From an uncultured Erythrobacter sp. (GTDB taxonomy: Bacteria > Pseudomonadota > Alphaproteobacteria > Sphingomonadales > Sphingomonadaceae), in assembly GCA_947501215.1 (NCBI GenBank), contig CANMUS010000002.1, positions 248,001 through 312,000 of the forward strand: a stretch of 64,000 nt of DNA, given 5' to 3'. The position numbers and the translations under genes were made by a program. The notes below the pieces were generated by a model. It searched no databases. It was not told where the DNA came from and saw only the letters and a program-made list of their open reading frames with translations. This document shows, in pieces, positions 1 to 8,979 of this stretch (position 1 is its first letter; every line of letters begins with the position of its first letter).

Positions 1-63
1 TCGATCGGCCTCTACGAATTGGAGACTGCGCAACTCCTTGGCTGAGAAGTCGCGCCGCGCGAC

Positions 64-1524
64 CTACTCGGCAGTCACGCTCCGGGCGTAGTCGTCTTCA
101 CCGAAGGTCGCTTCCTGCCCGCGCAAATTGCGCTGCGGCGGCAAGCGATTGCCCGTGACCTGCTCGATCGCGCCCTGCCGGGTTCCTCGGGGTGCAATGA
201 CGCGCCAGATGATGCCGGCGGTATCGTCGCTGACCAGCAGCGCACCATCGCCGGCCCATTCGACCCAGGTCGGGCGTCCGCGCGTCGTGCCATCGTCCTG
301 GAGAAACCCGGTCAGCACCGGAATCGGCTTACCGGTCGGGTTACCGCGTTCGTCGAAGGCGACATAGACCACGTCGTAACCGGATGGCGGCTTGCGGTTC
401 CACGAGCCATGCCGCGCGACGAAAGCGCCGCTCGAGAAGTCCTCGCCCATCTGGGCGCCCTCCGCACTGAACACGAACCCCAGCGCCGCGACGTGCGGGC
501 CGAGCGCATATTCGGGCGTGCGCACGTAGTTGATGTAGGCCGGGATCGGATAGTCGACGCGGCGGTCGAAATTGTCGCCCCAATAGACCCATGGCCAGCC
601 ATATTGCGCGCCGACGGGGACATTGGTGAGATAGTCCGGCACCAGGTCGGAGCCGAGCATGTCGCGCTCGTTGACCGTGGTCCAAAGCTCGCCGGACCAT
701 GGATTGAAGTCGAGACCGTTGGGATTTCGCAAACCCCCGCCGAAAATCCGACGCCGACCGCTTTCGAGATCGACCTCCCAGATCAGCGCGCGCCCTTCCT
801 CGGCTTCCATGCCTTTGTCCGCGATGTTGGTATCCGATCCGACCGCGACATAGAGCTTCGTGCCCTCCTCGTTGATCGCGAGATTGCGCATCCAGTGCCC
901 GCCGGCAGCGGCCAGATCGGTGATCTTGCGGGGTTCGCCCGACACCATGGCGGCGCCCAGTTCGTAGGGGTAGGCAAGCACTTCGTCGTGATTGGCGACA
1001 TAGAGCGTGCCGTCATGCCATGCGAGGCCTGAGGGCGAGTCCAGACCGTCGAGCAGCACTTGGCGCACTTCGGCACGGCCATCCCCATCGGCATCGCGAA
1101 GCAAGACGACCTGATTGGGCGACTCGCCACCTGCGCCTGCGCGATCCATCAACAGACCTGCAATCCAGGCCGTTATCCCGCCATCGTCCTCCTTGGCCGG
1201 CGCGCGCGTCAGCGAAACGAGGATATCTCCATTCGGCAGCGCCTGGAGGGTGCGCGGGTGCTCGAGCCCGTCGGCAAAGCGCATGACGGCGAGGCCTTCG
1301 GCAGCGACCGGTACTTCGTCGGCAGCCCAGCCGACCGGTTCGGCAATGGCGACTGTGGGAATTCCCTCGGCGTTCGGCTCTTCCAGCGTGGGATCGGTAC
1401 CGACCACCTCTTCCCAAGGAACACTCGCGGTGTCGCCGCGGGTCAGGAACCAGAATGCCGCAGCGAGGATGATGAGGATGACGACGAGGGCGATGCCCAG
1501 TTTCTTGGCGAGGCTCATGGCCAT
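64..1524 (-). CDS. PQQ-dependent sugar (sorbosone-type) dehydrogenase-like protein
   Basis: Encodes 486 residues that read as a soluble-glucose-dehydrogenase/L-sorbosone-dehydrogenase beta-propeller behind an N-terminal membrane anchor (about residues 9-27, a leucine/isoleucine-rich segment followed by the periplasmic chain). Propeller-type stretches are visible, such as GLEHPRTLQALPNGDILVS near residue 85, FGGGLRNPNGLDFNPWSGEL in the middle, and ARHGSWNRKPPSGYDVVYV towards the end. In this family PQQ bound in the propeller oxidises sugars or aldehydes in the periplasm; the substrate cannot be read here. It stands alone, is divergent from msrC, and the 63 bases between it and the window edge show nothing. 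The start used (MAMSLAKK) puts a short positive stretch before the anchor; the second Met is equally possible. Confidence 0.8.
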   Translation of the reverse strand: MAMSLAKKLGIALVVILIILAAAFWFLTRGDTASVPWEEVVGTDPTLEEPNAEGIPTVAIAEPVGWAADEVPVAAEGLAVMRFADGLEHPRTLQALPNGDILVSLTRAPAKEDDGGITAWIAGLLMDRAGAGGESPNQVVLLRDADGDGRAEVRQVLLDGLDSPSGLAWHDGTLYVANHDEVLAYPYELGAAMVSGEPRKITDLAAAGGHWMRNLAINEEGTKLYVAVGSDTNIADKGMEAEEGRALIWEVDLESGRRRIFGGGLRNPNGLDFNPWSGELWTTVNERDMLGSDLVPDYLTNVPVGAQYGWPWVYWGDNFDRRVDYPIPAYINYVRTPEYALGPHVAALGFVFSAEGAQMGEDFSSGAFVARHGSWNRKPPSGYDVVYVAFDERGNPTGKPIPVLTGFLQDDGTTRGRPTWVEWAGDGALLVSDDTAGIIWRVIAPRGTRQGAIEQVTGNRLPPQRNLRGQEATFGEDDYARSVTAE

Positions 1525-1594
1525 AGCGAATAGGCGAGGCTAGCGGACGCGGCAATGGGCTTGCCCTTCGCTTGGTGCGCATTAGATCACGCCC

Positions 1595-2077
1595 ATGTTC
1601 GATTTCCGCCCCGCCCCCGATTGTCCGAAACCCGAAGCCTATCGCCAGTTACGCGAGGCAGCCGACGCTTTGACTGCAGGCGAACCCGATGGCGTGGCGA
1701 ATATGGCGAACGTCGCAGCGCTACTGTGGGATTTCCTGCCGGACCTCAACTGGGCCGGTTTTTACCGCATGATCGATAGCGAACTCGTACTTGGCCCGTT
1801 TATGGGGCGCCCGGCCTGTATCCGCATTCCGCTCGGCAAGGGCGTGTGCGGCGTGGCGGCCAAGGATGCAGCATCGCAATTGATCGAGGACGTTCACGCC
1901 TTTCCCGGCCATATCGCGTGCGATTCGGACACGAATTCGGAGCTTGTGGTTCCGGTCGTGCGCAATGGGGCGGTGATTGCCGTCATCGATCTAGACAGCC
2001 CGCAAAAGGCGCGCTTCGATGAACAGGATTTGCACGGAATCGAAAAGTTGGCCGACGTTATAGCCGAGCGGATTTAG
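1595..2077 (+). CDS. msrC: free methionine-(R)-sulfoxide reductase (GAF-domain)
   Basis: A 160-residue single GAF domain with the signature of free-Met-(R)-SO reductases: RPACIRIPLGKGVCG around residues 72-86 and EDVHAFPGHIACDSDTNSE around 98-116. The three conserved cysteines of the family are present (Cys75, Cys85, Cys109), so the active-site and resolving residues look intact. The protein reduces free methionine-R-sulfoxide in the cytoplasm, using thioredoxin in known members. Length equals the family norm. It is a single-gene unit transcribed away from the PQQ dehydrogenase. Confidence 0.9.
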   Translation: MFDFRPAPDCPKPEAYRQLREAADALTAGEPDGVANMANVAALLWDFLPDLNWAGFYRMIDSELVLGPFMGRPACIRIPLGKGVCGVAAKDAASQLIEDVHAFPGHIACDSDTNSELVVPVVRNGAVIAVIDLDSPQKARFDEQDLHGIEKLADVIAERI

Positions 2078-2189
2078 TCAGGATCGGCCCACGACGGCAC
2101 AAGTTAGGGAGCGCTGTGGCATCGGGTGGAGCAAGAGCTATTCTTTCTGCAACTCCGTCGAGCGGAGGTGCCGATCGGACAGCTGGACC

Positions 2190-2987
2190 ATGACAATGCG
2201 CACCATCATCGCACTGACGAGCGGGATCGCAATGCTTCCTGGGGCGACATTCGCCCAAGAGACGCTTGAGTATGAACTCGGCGGATATGAATATGCGGAG
2301 CCATTGCCGGAGCAAGTTATTGACGAAGAAGTCGAGCCCCCGATTGTCCTCGAGCCTACCGAGGAATGGGGTGCACAGCGAGCCATTGACGCGCGGCAGG
2401 ACGGCACCGCCCCCACATTCGTCGAACGACCGATCCTTCACCCGCTCCGCACAGTGGACCCAGACCGCACCGGCATGATCGGCACCACCGCTGCCGGAGC
2501 AGACTTCGCGCAGGATAGTGCAGTGCAAGACCCTGTGACTTACACCGATGCGCCTCCGGTGGCGAGCGGCGCGATCGGTTCGACCGTTACCCCGATGCCA
2601 GCTCCTGCTGGTCGCAGCGGCGCAGGACGAACCTATGTCTATCGCGCCGGCCAAGAGCCACGCCTGCCGCTTGGCGGGCGGGTCGTACAGTTCGATCGCG
2701 CGGCGTGGTTGCAGCAATGCTCCCGTCGGCTTGCCCCGCAGCGTGGCTATACCGACAATACGGAGGAGTATTACGATTACGGAGAGATCGAGTATGATCC
2801 GGAGCGGGCAAACGCCGCAACGCGGCGGTGCGAGACATATCTCGACAACTATATGGCCAGCGCCCGAAGCGGCGGACTGCGGAACAGCGCCTCGCCCACG
2901 GGCGATTACATGCTGGTGCCGGTGACCGTCATGCAGATGCAGCAGGCGCGATACAGAGATGGGACGCCGGTTCGCGCCAGCGACTAG
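2190..2987 (+). CDS. secreted protein of unknown function
   Basis: 265 residues beginning with a clear Sec signal peptide (MTMRTIIALTSGIAMLPGATFAQ, predicted cleavage after the final AQ). The mature part is acidic and proline/glycine-rich at first (residues 25-125, low complexity, likely disordered). A more ordered C-terminal part from about residue 150 contains two Cys (near 171 and 215) and many Tyr/Asp-rich turns (YTDNTEEYYDYGEIEYDP). I recognise no catalytic motif; the pattern fits the poorly known envelope proteins common in Erythrobacteraceae. The second Met (MRTII) is an alternative start. It is convergent with parB, with 38 bases between the stops. Confidence 0.7.
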   Translation: MTMRTIIALTSGIAMLPGATFAQETLEYELGGYEYAEPLPEQVIDEEVEPPIVLEPTEEWGAQRAIDARQDGTAPTFVERPILHPLRTVDPDRTGMIGTTAAGADFAQDSAVQDPVTYTDAPPVASGAIGSTVTPMPAPAGRSGAGRTYVYRAGQEPRLPLGGRVVQFDRAAWLQQCSRRLAPQRGYTDNTEEYYDYGEIEYDPERANAATRRCETYLDNYMASARSGGLRNSASPTGDYMLVPVTVMQMQQARYRDGTPVRASD

Positions 2988-3025
2988 AAGTCACGCGGCG
3001 CGATTTTCTCAAGTATCTGAAATAA

Positions 3026-3994
3026 CTATATATCCCCGCCCGTAAGCCGCTGGCAGATCAAGTCCAGTTGGTCCAGCGTGCGATAGCGAATGGTGACGGT
3101 GCCCGTATTCGGGGTGTCCTCCGTCCTGATCCGCACCTGCATGCCGAGGAATTCTTCGAGATGGCCCTGAACGGCCTCGATATCGGCATCGCCCGACCCG
3201 GCGGCGACGCCCTTCGACGCTTTTTTGCGGGGGGCAGCCTTCGCAGGATCGCGGGCAAGCTTTTCTACGTCTCGCACAGATAGCTTTTCCGCGACCGCGC
3301 GGCGCGCGAGATCGGAAGCGTCGTCATTGCCGATCAAGGCGCGGGCATGGCCCATCGACAAACTGCCCTCCGCGACCAGCGCAAGGACGTCGTCAGGAAG
3401 CGCCAATAGCCGCTGGAAATTCGCGACGTGGCTGCGCGATTTGTCGACCAGCTTGGCGATCTCTGCCTGGGTCATACCCTCGGTATCGGCTAGCTTCTGG
3501 TAGGCTCGCGCTTCTTCGATGGGGTTGAGATCCTCGCGCTGCAGGTTCTCGATCAGCGCCAGCGCCATGATTTCGCGCTGGTCCAGCTTGCGTACAATTG
3601 CCGGAATTTCATGCAAGCGAGCGCGCTGCGCGGCGCGCCAGCGGCGCTCCCCGGCGACGAGCTGGTAGCGTCCCGACCCTAGCGGCCGCACGATGATCGG
3701 CTGGATCACCCCACGCGAAGCGATCGAGGATGCGAGTTCGTCCAACGCTTCTTCGCGGAAGTGGGTACGGGGCTGGCCCGGCAGGGGCTCGATATCGGCG
3801 ACCGGAATCGACGCGAGACCCTCACCATCCACTGGCTGGACCAGAGCCGGCGAAGCATCGGGTGCAAGTTCGCCTGTGATTTCACGCTTAACCAGCGGCT
3901 CTTCCCGGCGCGTTTCGCCGAGCAGGGCGTTCAGGCCCTTGCCGAGTTTCTTCTTGCGGTCGATCGGGCGTGATGTTTGCGTACTGTCGCTCAT
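3026..3994 (-). CDS. parB: chromosome-partitioning protein ParB
   Basis: 322 residues. The N-terminal KKLGKGLNALLGE motif is the ParA-interacting region of chromosomal ParB. It is followed by the ParB/Srx CTPase domain (LPGQPRTHFREEALDELASS, then the GERRWRAAQRA box), the helix-turn-helix with KLVDKSRSHVANFQRLLALP, and a C-terminal dimerisation segment ending in LTGGDI. ParB loads at parS, spreads as a CTP clamp and moves the origin with ParA. The frame stays open upstream to 4168, but the ATG at 3994 overlaps the parA stop by 4 bases and gives the canonical N-terminus, so I use it. Two parS-like sites lie within 3.5 kb, at 4831 and 7290. Confidence 0.97.
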   Translation of the reverse strand: MSDSTQTSRPIDRKKKLGKGLNALLGETRREEPLVKREITGELAPDASPALVQPVDGEGLASIPVADIEPLPGQPRTHFREEALDELASSIASRGVIQPIIVRPLGSGRYQLVAGERRWRAAQRARLHEIPAIVRKLDQREIMALALIENLQREDLNPIEEARAYQKLADTEGMTQAEIAKLVDKSRSHVANFQRLLALPDDVLALVAEGSLSMGHARALIGNDDASDLARRAVAEKLSVRDVEKLARDPAKAAPRKKASKGVAAGSGDADIEAVQGHLEEFLGMQVRIRTEDTPNTGTVTIRYRTLDQLDLICQRLTGGDI

Positions 3995-4770
3995 GCGGCT
4001 TTCCTTGTTTCGGGCAACCGCCCGATCAGTTCGCGGGCCAAGCCGATATAGGCGCGGCTTCCTGGGCATTGATGATCGTAAACGAGAGCCGGCAAGCCGT
4101 GGCTCGGCGCTTCCGAAAGGCGAACGTTTCGCGGAATGACGTTCTCGAACACCAACGGGCCAAGGCAATCACGCACATCGTCGGCAACCTGATCAGTCAG
4201 CCGATTGCGGCGATCGAACATGGTGAGCACCACGCCGACGATGCCGAGGTCGGCGTTGAAGCCTTGCTGCACGCGCTCGACCGTCTGAAGGAGTTGGCTC
4301 AGCCCCTCGAGGGCGAAAAACTCGCATTGCAGCGGGACCATCAGCGTGTCGGCCGCGCACAATGCGTTCAGCGTCAACAGTCCGAGCGATGGCGGACAGT
4401 CCACGAAACACACATCGTAAACGGCAGCGGGATGGTTCAATGCGTTTTTGAGTCGATGGGTCCGATCTTCGACCGACACGAGCTCGACTTCCGCCCCCGA
4501 AAGGTCCTGTGTGGCCGGCACGATCTCGAGATTTGGTATCTCGGTTTCTAGAGCGCATTCGCCAAGGGTCGCCTGATCGAGCAGCAGATCATAACTGCTG
4601 TTTTCGCGCGATGCGGCATCGATGCCGAGACCCGTGGAGGCATTCCCTTGCGGATCGAGATCGACCAGCAAAGTCTTCCACCCGGTCGCAGCCATTGCAG
4701 TGGCGATGTTGATCGCCGTCGTTGTCTTGCCAACTCCACCCTTCTGGTTGGCAATCGCGATGGTGATCAT
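3991..4770 (-). CDS. parA: chromosome-partitioning ATPase ParA
   Basis: About 259 residues of a Walker-type ParA/Soj ATPase. The deviant Walker A motif NQKGGVGKTTT with its signature lysine is at residues 8-18, Walker A' DLDPQGNAS near 40, and VDCPPSLG near 120. It drives origin segregation by cycling on the nucleoid with ParB. A GTG at 4785 would add five residues (MEGFD). I prefer the ATG at 4770 because it overlaps the rsmG stop as ATGA, is preceded by GGAAGG at normal spacing, and gives the usual [12 protein letters not shown] start. The stop overlaps parB by 4 bases, so parA and parB are translationally coupled. Confidence 0.97.
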   Translation of the reverse strand: MITIAIANQKGGVGKTTTAINIATAMAATGWKTLLVDLDPQGNASTGLGIDAASRENSSYDLLLDQATLGECALETEIPNLEIVPATQDLSGAEVELVSVEDRTHRLKNALNHPAAVYDVCFVDCPPSLGLLTLNALCAADTLMVPLQCEFFALEGLSQLLQTVERVQQGFNADLGIVGVVLTMFDRRNRLTDQVADDVRDCLGPLVFENVIPRNVRLSEAPSHGLPALVYDHQCPGSRAYIGLARELIGRLPETRKAA

Positions 4771-5396
4771 GTCGAACCCTTCCACTTACCCTTGCCGACG
4801 ATGATGCCGGCCTCGGTGTCCGTCAACGATTGTTCCACGTGGAACATTCGTCGATACCGTCTCGGCAATGCCTGTACTTCTTGCTCTGCAGACCGGCCTT
4901 TGGGCAACACCCATTGCGTACTGCTTGTGGAGAAGCGTGCGGATAATCGCAGCAAGCGGTCGAGCGGTGCGAAGGCTCGCGCCGAGATTACTCCAGCGTT
5001 CAGTTCGTCGACATGTTCGAGGCGTCGGCCCTGGACGCGGCAATTGTCGAGACTCAAATCGTGCGCCACTCGCTGGAGCCACTCGATCCTTCGTTTGCGG
5101 GGTTCGACCAGAGTTACAGACTGTTGCGGGCGCATTACCGCAATTACCAAACCAGGGAAGCCCGCACCCGCGCCGAGATCCATCCAGATACCTCGCGGCT
5201 CGGAAACCCAGCGCAACAACTGAGCGGAGTCTGCAATGTGGCGAAGCCAGATCTGCTCTATTGAACTTTTGGCGACCAGGTTCTGCCGCGAATTTTCTTC
5301 TTTGAGCGCACTGACTAACTGATCCAGACGCTTCAGCGATTCGCCCGAACATTGCTGCGATACGAATTCCCGCGCTTCTTCTTCAGTCGCGATCAC
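4767..5396 (-). CDS. rsmG: 16S rRNA (guanine-N7)-methyltransferase RsmG (GidB)
   Basis: 209 residues of a class I SAM methyltransferase with the SAM-binding glycine loop [17 protein letters not shown] around residues 70-86 and the RsmG-type [15 protein letters not shown] after it. It methylates N7 of G527 in 16S rRNA (E. coli numbering), and its loss gives low-level streptomycin resistance in other bacteria. The start overlaps the mnmG stop by 4 bases (ATGA) and the stop overlaps parA in the same way, the classic mnmG-rsmG-parA-parB order. A parS-like palindrome is embedded near the 3' end. Confidence 0.95.
   Translation of the reverse strand: MIATEEEAREFVSQQCSGESLKRLDQLVSALKEENSRQNLVAKSSIEQIWLRHIADSAQLLRWVSEPRGIWMDLGAGAGFPGLVIAVMRPQQSVTLVEPRKRRIEWLQRVAHDLSLDNCRVQGRRLEHVDELNAGVISARAFAPLDRLLRLSARFSTSSTQWVLPKGRSAEQEVQALPRRYRRMFHVEQSLTDTEAGIIVGKGKWKGST
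4831..4846. promoter_or_regulatory. parS: parS-like centromere site (inside rsmG)
   Basis: A perfect 16-base palindrome, TGTTCCACGTGGAACA, inside the 3' part of rsmG. It carries the CACGTG core and flanking TGTT/AACA of ParB-binding parS sites (widely used consensus TGTTTCACGTGAAACA; here two symmetric substitutions). It is 0.8 kb from parB and 2.4 kb from a second site at 7290. That it binds this ParB is an inference from sequence and position. Confidence 0.85.
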
Positions 5397-7246
5397 GCGG
5401 CGATCCGCCCGATACGCTTGGCATGGACCAGCAGGGCGGCAAGTGCGGCAGGGGTCACTCCCTGAACGCGGGAAGCAGCAGCCATGCTTTCCGGCCGGGA
5501 AGCTGAAAGGCGCTCAATCATCTCGTTGGAAAGGCCAGGGACTTCCGAATAGGGAAAATTGCGCGAAAGGCGAAGAGACTCGCTGGTGCGGAGCTCTGAA
5601 AGTTCCGCGTCCTGTCGCGCCAGATAGGGCGCGTAAAACGCGTCCTCGGCCATCTCGACTGCGAGCTCATCGAAAGGATCGAGGTCCGGATATAGTGTCC
5701 CCGCGTTGCGGAGCGTGACGTTACCCGTCCCGAGCCAATCGGCTAGCGACTTGATTCCGGCATCGCGTTTCACGTGGAGCCCCGCGTCGGCGAGGTTCTT
5801 CGAGTGGATGCTTGCAGAAAATAGCGCTTCGTAGCGCTCCTTACGCTCAGTCCGGGCATCGAACCATGCTGTCCGCTCTTTGCCGACAAGGCCGGCTTCG
5901 ATTGCCAGCGGGGTCAGGCGACTGTCGGCATTGCTTGCCCGTAGTCGCAGGCGGTACTCCGCACGTGCTGTCAGCATCCGGTAGGGCTCGGTAATGCCGT
6001 GCAGCGTCAGGTCGTCGATCATGACGGCTATATAGGAATTCGCCCGGTCAAGCGCGACGGGCTCCTTGCCAACCGCTTCGGCCGCAGCGTGCATGCCCGC
6101 GACCAGGCCCTGAGCGGCCGCCTCTTCATACCCTGTCGTGCCATTGATCTGACCGGCGCAGTAAAGGCCCGGAATGGCATGCAGTTCGAGCGACGCTTTC
6201 AGAGCGCGCGGGTCAATATGGTCGTACTCGACGGCATATCCCGGCACCTCCACCTCTACACGACCCAGCCCGAGCATCTCGCGGAGGAAATCGACCTGAA
6301 CGTCGGTCGGTAGCGAGGTAGATATGCCGTTCGGGTAGACCAGATGCGTGTCGAGGCCCTCGGGCTCGAGGAAAACCTGATGTCCTTCCCGGTCACCGAA
6401 CCGGTGGATCTTGTCCTCGATAGACGGACAATATCGCGGCCCCGCCGCCCCGATCGCGCCGGAAAACAGCGGAGACCGGTCCAGATTTGCGCGAATAATG
6501 TCGTGTGCGCGGGTGTTCGTGCGCGTAACGGCACAGAAAATTTGCGGATTACGACGCGTCTTGGTGAGGGATGACATCGTCCAGGCTTCGCCGTCCGAAG
6601 GCTGTTCTTCAAGCACAGCCCAGTCGATCGTCCGCCCGTCGAGACGCGGCGGCGTGCCGGTCTTCAGGCGACCCATCGGCAAGTCGGCGCCCCTAAGCTG
6701 CTCTGCGAGACGCCGAGCAGCGTTTTCGCCTACCCTACCCCCTTCGAAACGCTCCTCGCCGCGAAACAGCACTCCTCCGAGGAATGTGCCCGTGCAGAGA
6801 ACCACCGCGCGCGCACGCAGGAGCGTACCGTCAGCCAATTCAAGCCCCGTGACCCTGCCCCCCTCAAGAAGCAGTGCCGCCGCCTCACCCTCAATGCATT
6901 CGAGTTTCGGCTCGAGGGCGATCAGACGCTGCACTTCCGCCTTGAACAGCCGACGGTCGGCCTGAACCCGCGGACCCCAAACCGCGCTGCCCTTGGAGCG
7001 GTTGAGCATACGATAATGGATAGCGCCAGCATCCGCCGCTCGACCGAGTACGCCGTCGAGCGCATCCACCTCGCGCACGAGGTGACCCTTGCCGAGGCCC
7101 CCGATCGCCGGATTGCAACTCATCGCGCCGATTGCCGCAAGATCGAAAGTGACCAATCCGACACACGCCCCCATCCGCGCGGCCGCGCAAGCCGCCTCGA
7201 CACCGGCATGACCGCCGCCGACAATCAGGACATCGTAATGGTGCAT
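5393..7246 (-). CDS. mnmG: tRNA uridine-5-carboxymethylaminomethyl modification enzyme MnmG (GidA)
   Basis: 617 residues, the full family length. The N-terminal FAD-binding motif [20 protein letters not shown] (residues 7-26) is followed by the MnmG signature [20 protein letters not shown] near residue 43, and the C-terminal helical domain binds MnmE. With MnmE it forms the (c)mnm5 group on U34 of tRNAs. The gene heads the chain mnmG-rsmG-parA-parB. A parS-like site lies 44 bases upstream of its start. Confidence 0.97.
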   Translation of the reverse strand: MHHYDVLIVGGGHAGVEAACAAARMGACVGLVTFDLAAIGAMSCNPAIGGLGKGHLVREVDALDGVLGRAADAGAIHYRMLNRSKGSAVWGPRVQADRRLFKAEVQRLIALEPKLECIEGEAAALLLEGGRVTGLELADGTLLRARAVVLCTGTFLGGVLFRGEERFEGGRVGENAARRLAEQLRGADLPMGRLKTGTPPRLDGRTIDWAVLEEQPSDGEAWTMSSLTKTRRNPQIFCAVTRTNTRAHDIIRANLDRSPLFSGAIGAAGPRYCPSIEDKIHRFGDREGHQVFLEPEGLDTHLVYPNGISTSLPTDVQVDFLREMLGLGRVEVEVPGYAVEYDHIDPRALKASLELHAIPGLYCAGQINGTTGYEEAAAQGLVAGMHAAAEAVGKEPVALDRANSYIAVMIDDLTLHGITEPYRMLTARAEYRLRLRASNADSRLTPLAIEAGLVGKERTAWFDARTERKERYEALFSASIHSKNLADAGLHVKRDAGIKSLADWLGTGNVTLRNAGTLYPDLDPFDELAVEMAEDAFYAPYLARQDAELSELRTSESLRLSRNFPYSEVPGLSNEMIERLSASRPESMAAASRVQGVTPAALAALLVHAKRIGRIAA

Positions 7247-7289
7247 GCCGACCCTTTATCGTGGTCGTTCTGGCGGGTCAAAGGCGCAG

Positions 7290-7305
7290 TGTTTCACGTG
7301 GAACA
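7290..7305. promoter_or_regulatory. parS: parS-like centromere site (mnmG-mnmE gap)
   Basis: TGTTTCACGTGGAACA in the 86-base gap between mnmE and mnmG matches the 16-base parS consensus TGTTTCACGTGAAACA at 15 positions. It lies upstream of the mnmG start, so ParB bound here could also affect mnmG-rsmG-parAB transcription; that part is inference. Confidence 0.9.
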
Positions 7306-7332
7306 CTGACTTAGCTCACAGGATCGACGGAG

Positions 7333-8601
7333 TTATTTTCCGATACAGAAGCGCCCGAATAGCGCATCGAGCATGTCTTCTGTCGAATTCCGGCCCGACA
7401 TAGAATCGAGCGCCACGCGCGCCAATCGCAGCTCTTCCGCAATCACCAACGTGTCGGTCACCCGGCACGCCGCAGCGAGATGCTCGCCGCACGTGGCGGC
7501 CAATCCCTTCTGACGCCGGTTGAAGGCGATGCGATCCGGCGGGGGAAGAAGGTCTTTGGCCCTGTCTACCAGCAGCCGCCCCAAATCATCAAGGCCCAAA
7601 CCGGTAACAGCCGAGACTGCATGGCCCTCGTCTCCGGCATCAGCCAAATCCGCCTTGGGGGCGATCTGGATTCCGCCAGCCGGACAGTCAGCCGGAGGAC
7701 CAAGCCAAAGCACGATGTCGGCCTTCTCCACCTCCCTTTGCGCACGATCGATACCGATCGCCTCGATCTCACCGGCACCCTCTTCGCGAAGCCCGGCGGT
7801 GTCGACGAAGACGAATGGGATCCCGCCAATCGCTACGGGGCGTTCGATGACGTCACGGGTCGTTCCGGCCACGGGCGACACGATCGCGGCGCCTTCGTCC
7901 AGCAGGGCGTTGAAAAGGGACGATTTTCCCGCATTCGGCGGCCCCGCGAACACGACCCGCACGCCATCGCGTAGGCGGTCCGCCGAGGGGCGCGACAAGA
8001 CGTTGTCGATCTCACCCCTCAGCGTCGAAAGCTCATCGACGAAGTCGGTCGGCAGCGCTTCCACATCGTCCTCATCAGAAAAGTCGATCGCGGCTTCCAC
8101 TTGGGCCGAAAGGCCGAGCAGCCGCGTCCGCCACTCCTCGATACGGCGGGAGAGTCCGCCTCCAGCCGCCGACATGGCTCCGCGCCTTTGCCATTCGGTT
8201 TCAGCTGCAAGTAAATCGCCCAGCCCCTCGGCCTCGGCCAGATCGATGCGCCCATTGGCAAAAGCACGCCGGGTAAATTCGCCAGCCTCCGCCTCGCGGA
8301 GATCCGCCAGCGTCGCGAGATCGGCCATAACGGCCGCGACTACAGCGCGCCCGCCATGGCAGTGCAGTTCCGCAACATTCTCACCAGTCACTGTCCTCGG
8401 TGCAGGAAACCACAGGACCAGAGCCTCATCGAGCGCACGCCCGCCGCGATCGCGAAGGGTGCGAAGGCTAGCCAAGCGTGGCTCCGGTAAGTCGCCAACG
8501 AGCGCTTCCAGAGCGGCCCCGGCACCCGGGCCGCTGATGCGTATGACCGCTATTCCGGCAGGAGGCGCGCCGCTCGAAAGCGCAAAAATCGTGTCTTGCA
8601 T
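7333..8601 (-). CDS. mnmE: tRNA modification GTPase MnmE (TrmE)
   Basis: 422 residues. An N-terminal tetrahydrofolate-binding domain (DTIFALSSGAPPAGIAVIRI) is followed by a helical domain and an embedded GTPase domain. The P-loop is GPPNAGKSSLFNALL near residue 215, with AGTTRDV and DTAGLREE as switch regions. The C-terminal FGRFCIGK carries the invariant Cys of the CIGK motif. It works with MnmG on tRNA U34. The frame is open up to 8736, but ATG 8601 gives the family N-terminus MQDTIFAL. A little shorter than the E. coli enzyme, as is common in this group. The DUF6489 gene starts just upstream on the same strand. Confidence 0.95.
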   Translation of the reverse strand: MQDTIFALSSGAPPAGIAVIRISGPGAGAALEALVGDLPEPRLASLRTLRDRGGRALDEALVLWFPAPRTVTGENVAELHCHGGRAVVAAVMADLATLADLREAEAGEFTRRAFANGRIDLAEAEGLGDLLAAETEWQRRGAMSAAGGGLSRRIEEWRTRLLGLSAQVEAAIDFSDEDDVEALPTDFVDELSTLRGEIDNVLSRPSADRLRDGVRVVFAGPPNAGKSSLFNALLDEGAAIVSPVAGTTRDVIERPVAIGGIPFVFVDTAGLREEGAGEIEAIGIDRAQREVEKADIVLWLGPPADCPAGGIQIAPKADLADAGDEGHAVSAVTGLGLDDLGRLLVDRAKDLLPPPDRIAFNRRQKGLAATCGEHLAAACRVTDTLVIAEELRLARVALDSMSGRNSTEDMLDALFGRFCIGK

Positions 8602-8617
8602 CGAAATTTCGGAAAGA

Positions 8618-8884
8618 TCAGTCTTCTTTCGCCGGTTTGTCGCCCGGAGCCACCGTCCGCGCCGAATTGGCGCCTTCCATGAAGCTCTGGAACAGCTTGA
8701 ACCCGGCTTGCCCCATGGGCGCGAGCTGCTTGGCATATTCCTGCAACTGGTCGGTGCTGGAGACGCCCTTCATGGCCTTGGACATCATGTCGACATAGAC
8801 CGCATTGGCCTTCCCCACATCGGGCAGCCCCATGAACGTCCGCGCCTCTTCGGGGGTGCAGTCGATTTCGATATGGACCTTCAT
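8618..8884 (-). CDS. DUF6489 family small protein
   Basis: 88 residues, acidic and soluble, with no signal peptide. The N-terminal pattern MKVHIEIDCTPEEARTFMGL matches my memory of the DUF6489 family of sphingomonads; function is unknown. The middle (about 35-70) is amphipathic helix with repeated Met/Phe, possibly a membrane-surface or partner-binding helix. It ends 16 bases before mnmE on the same strand, so the two may be co-transcribed. Confidence 0.75.
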   Translation of the reverse strand: MKVHIEIDCTPEEARTFMGLPDVGKANAVYVDMMSKAMKGVSSTDQLQEYAKQLAPMGQAGFKLFQSFMEGANSARTVAPGDKPAKED

Positions 8885-8979
8885 GGCGCTTCCTCCGTTA
8901 TGGCGCTGTACCGCCTATCTGGGTTTGCCAAGCCGTCGAGGCAAGCGCTAAGCCCGAAACACCAGAGGAGATGCCACGC

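Noticed and set aside
5767..5782. A third CACGTG-containing, parS-like stretch inside mnmG
   Set aside because: CGTTTCACGTGGAGCC has at least three mismatches to the 16-base consensus on the outer positions and is not palindromic.
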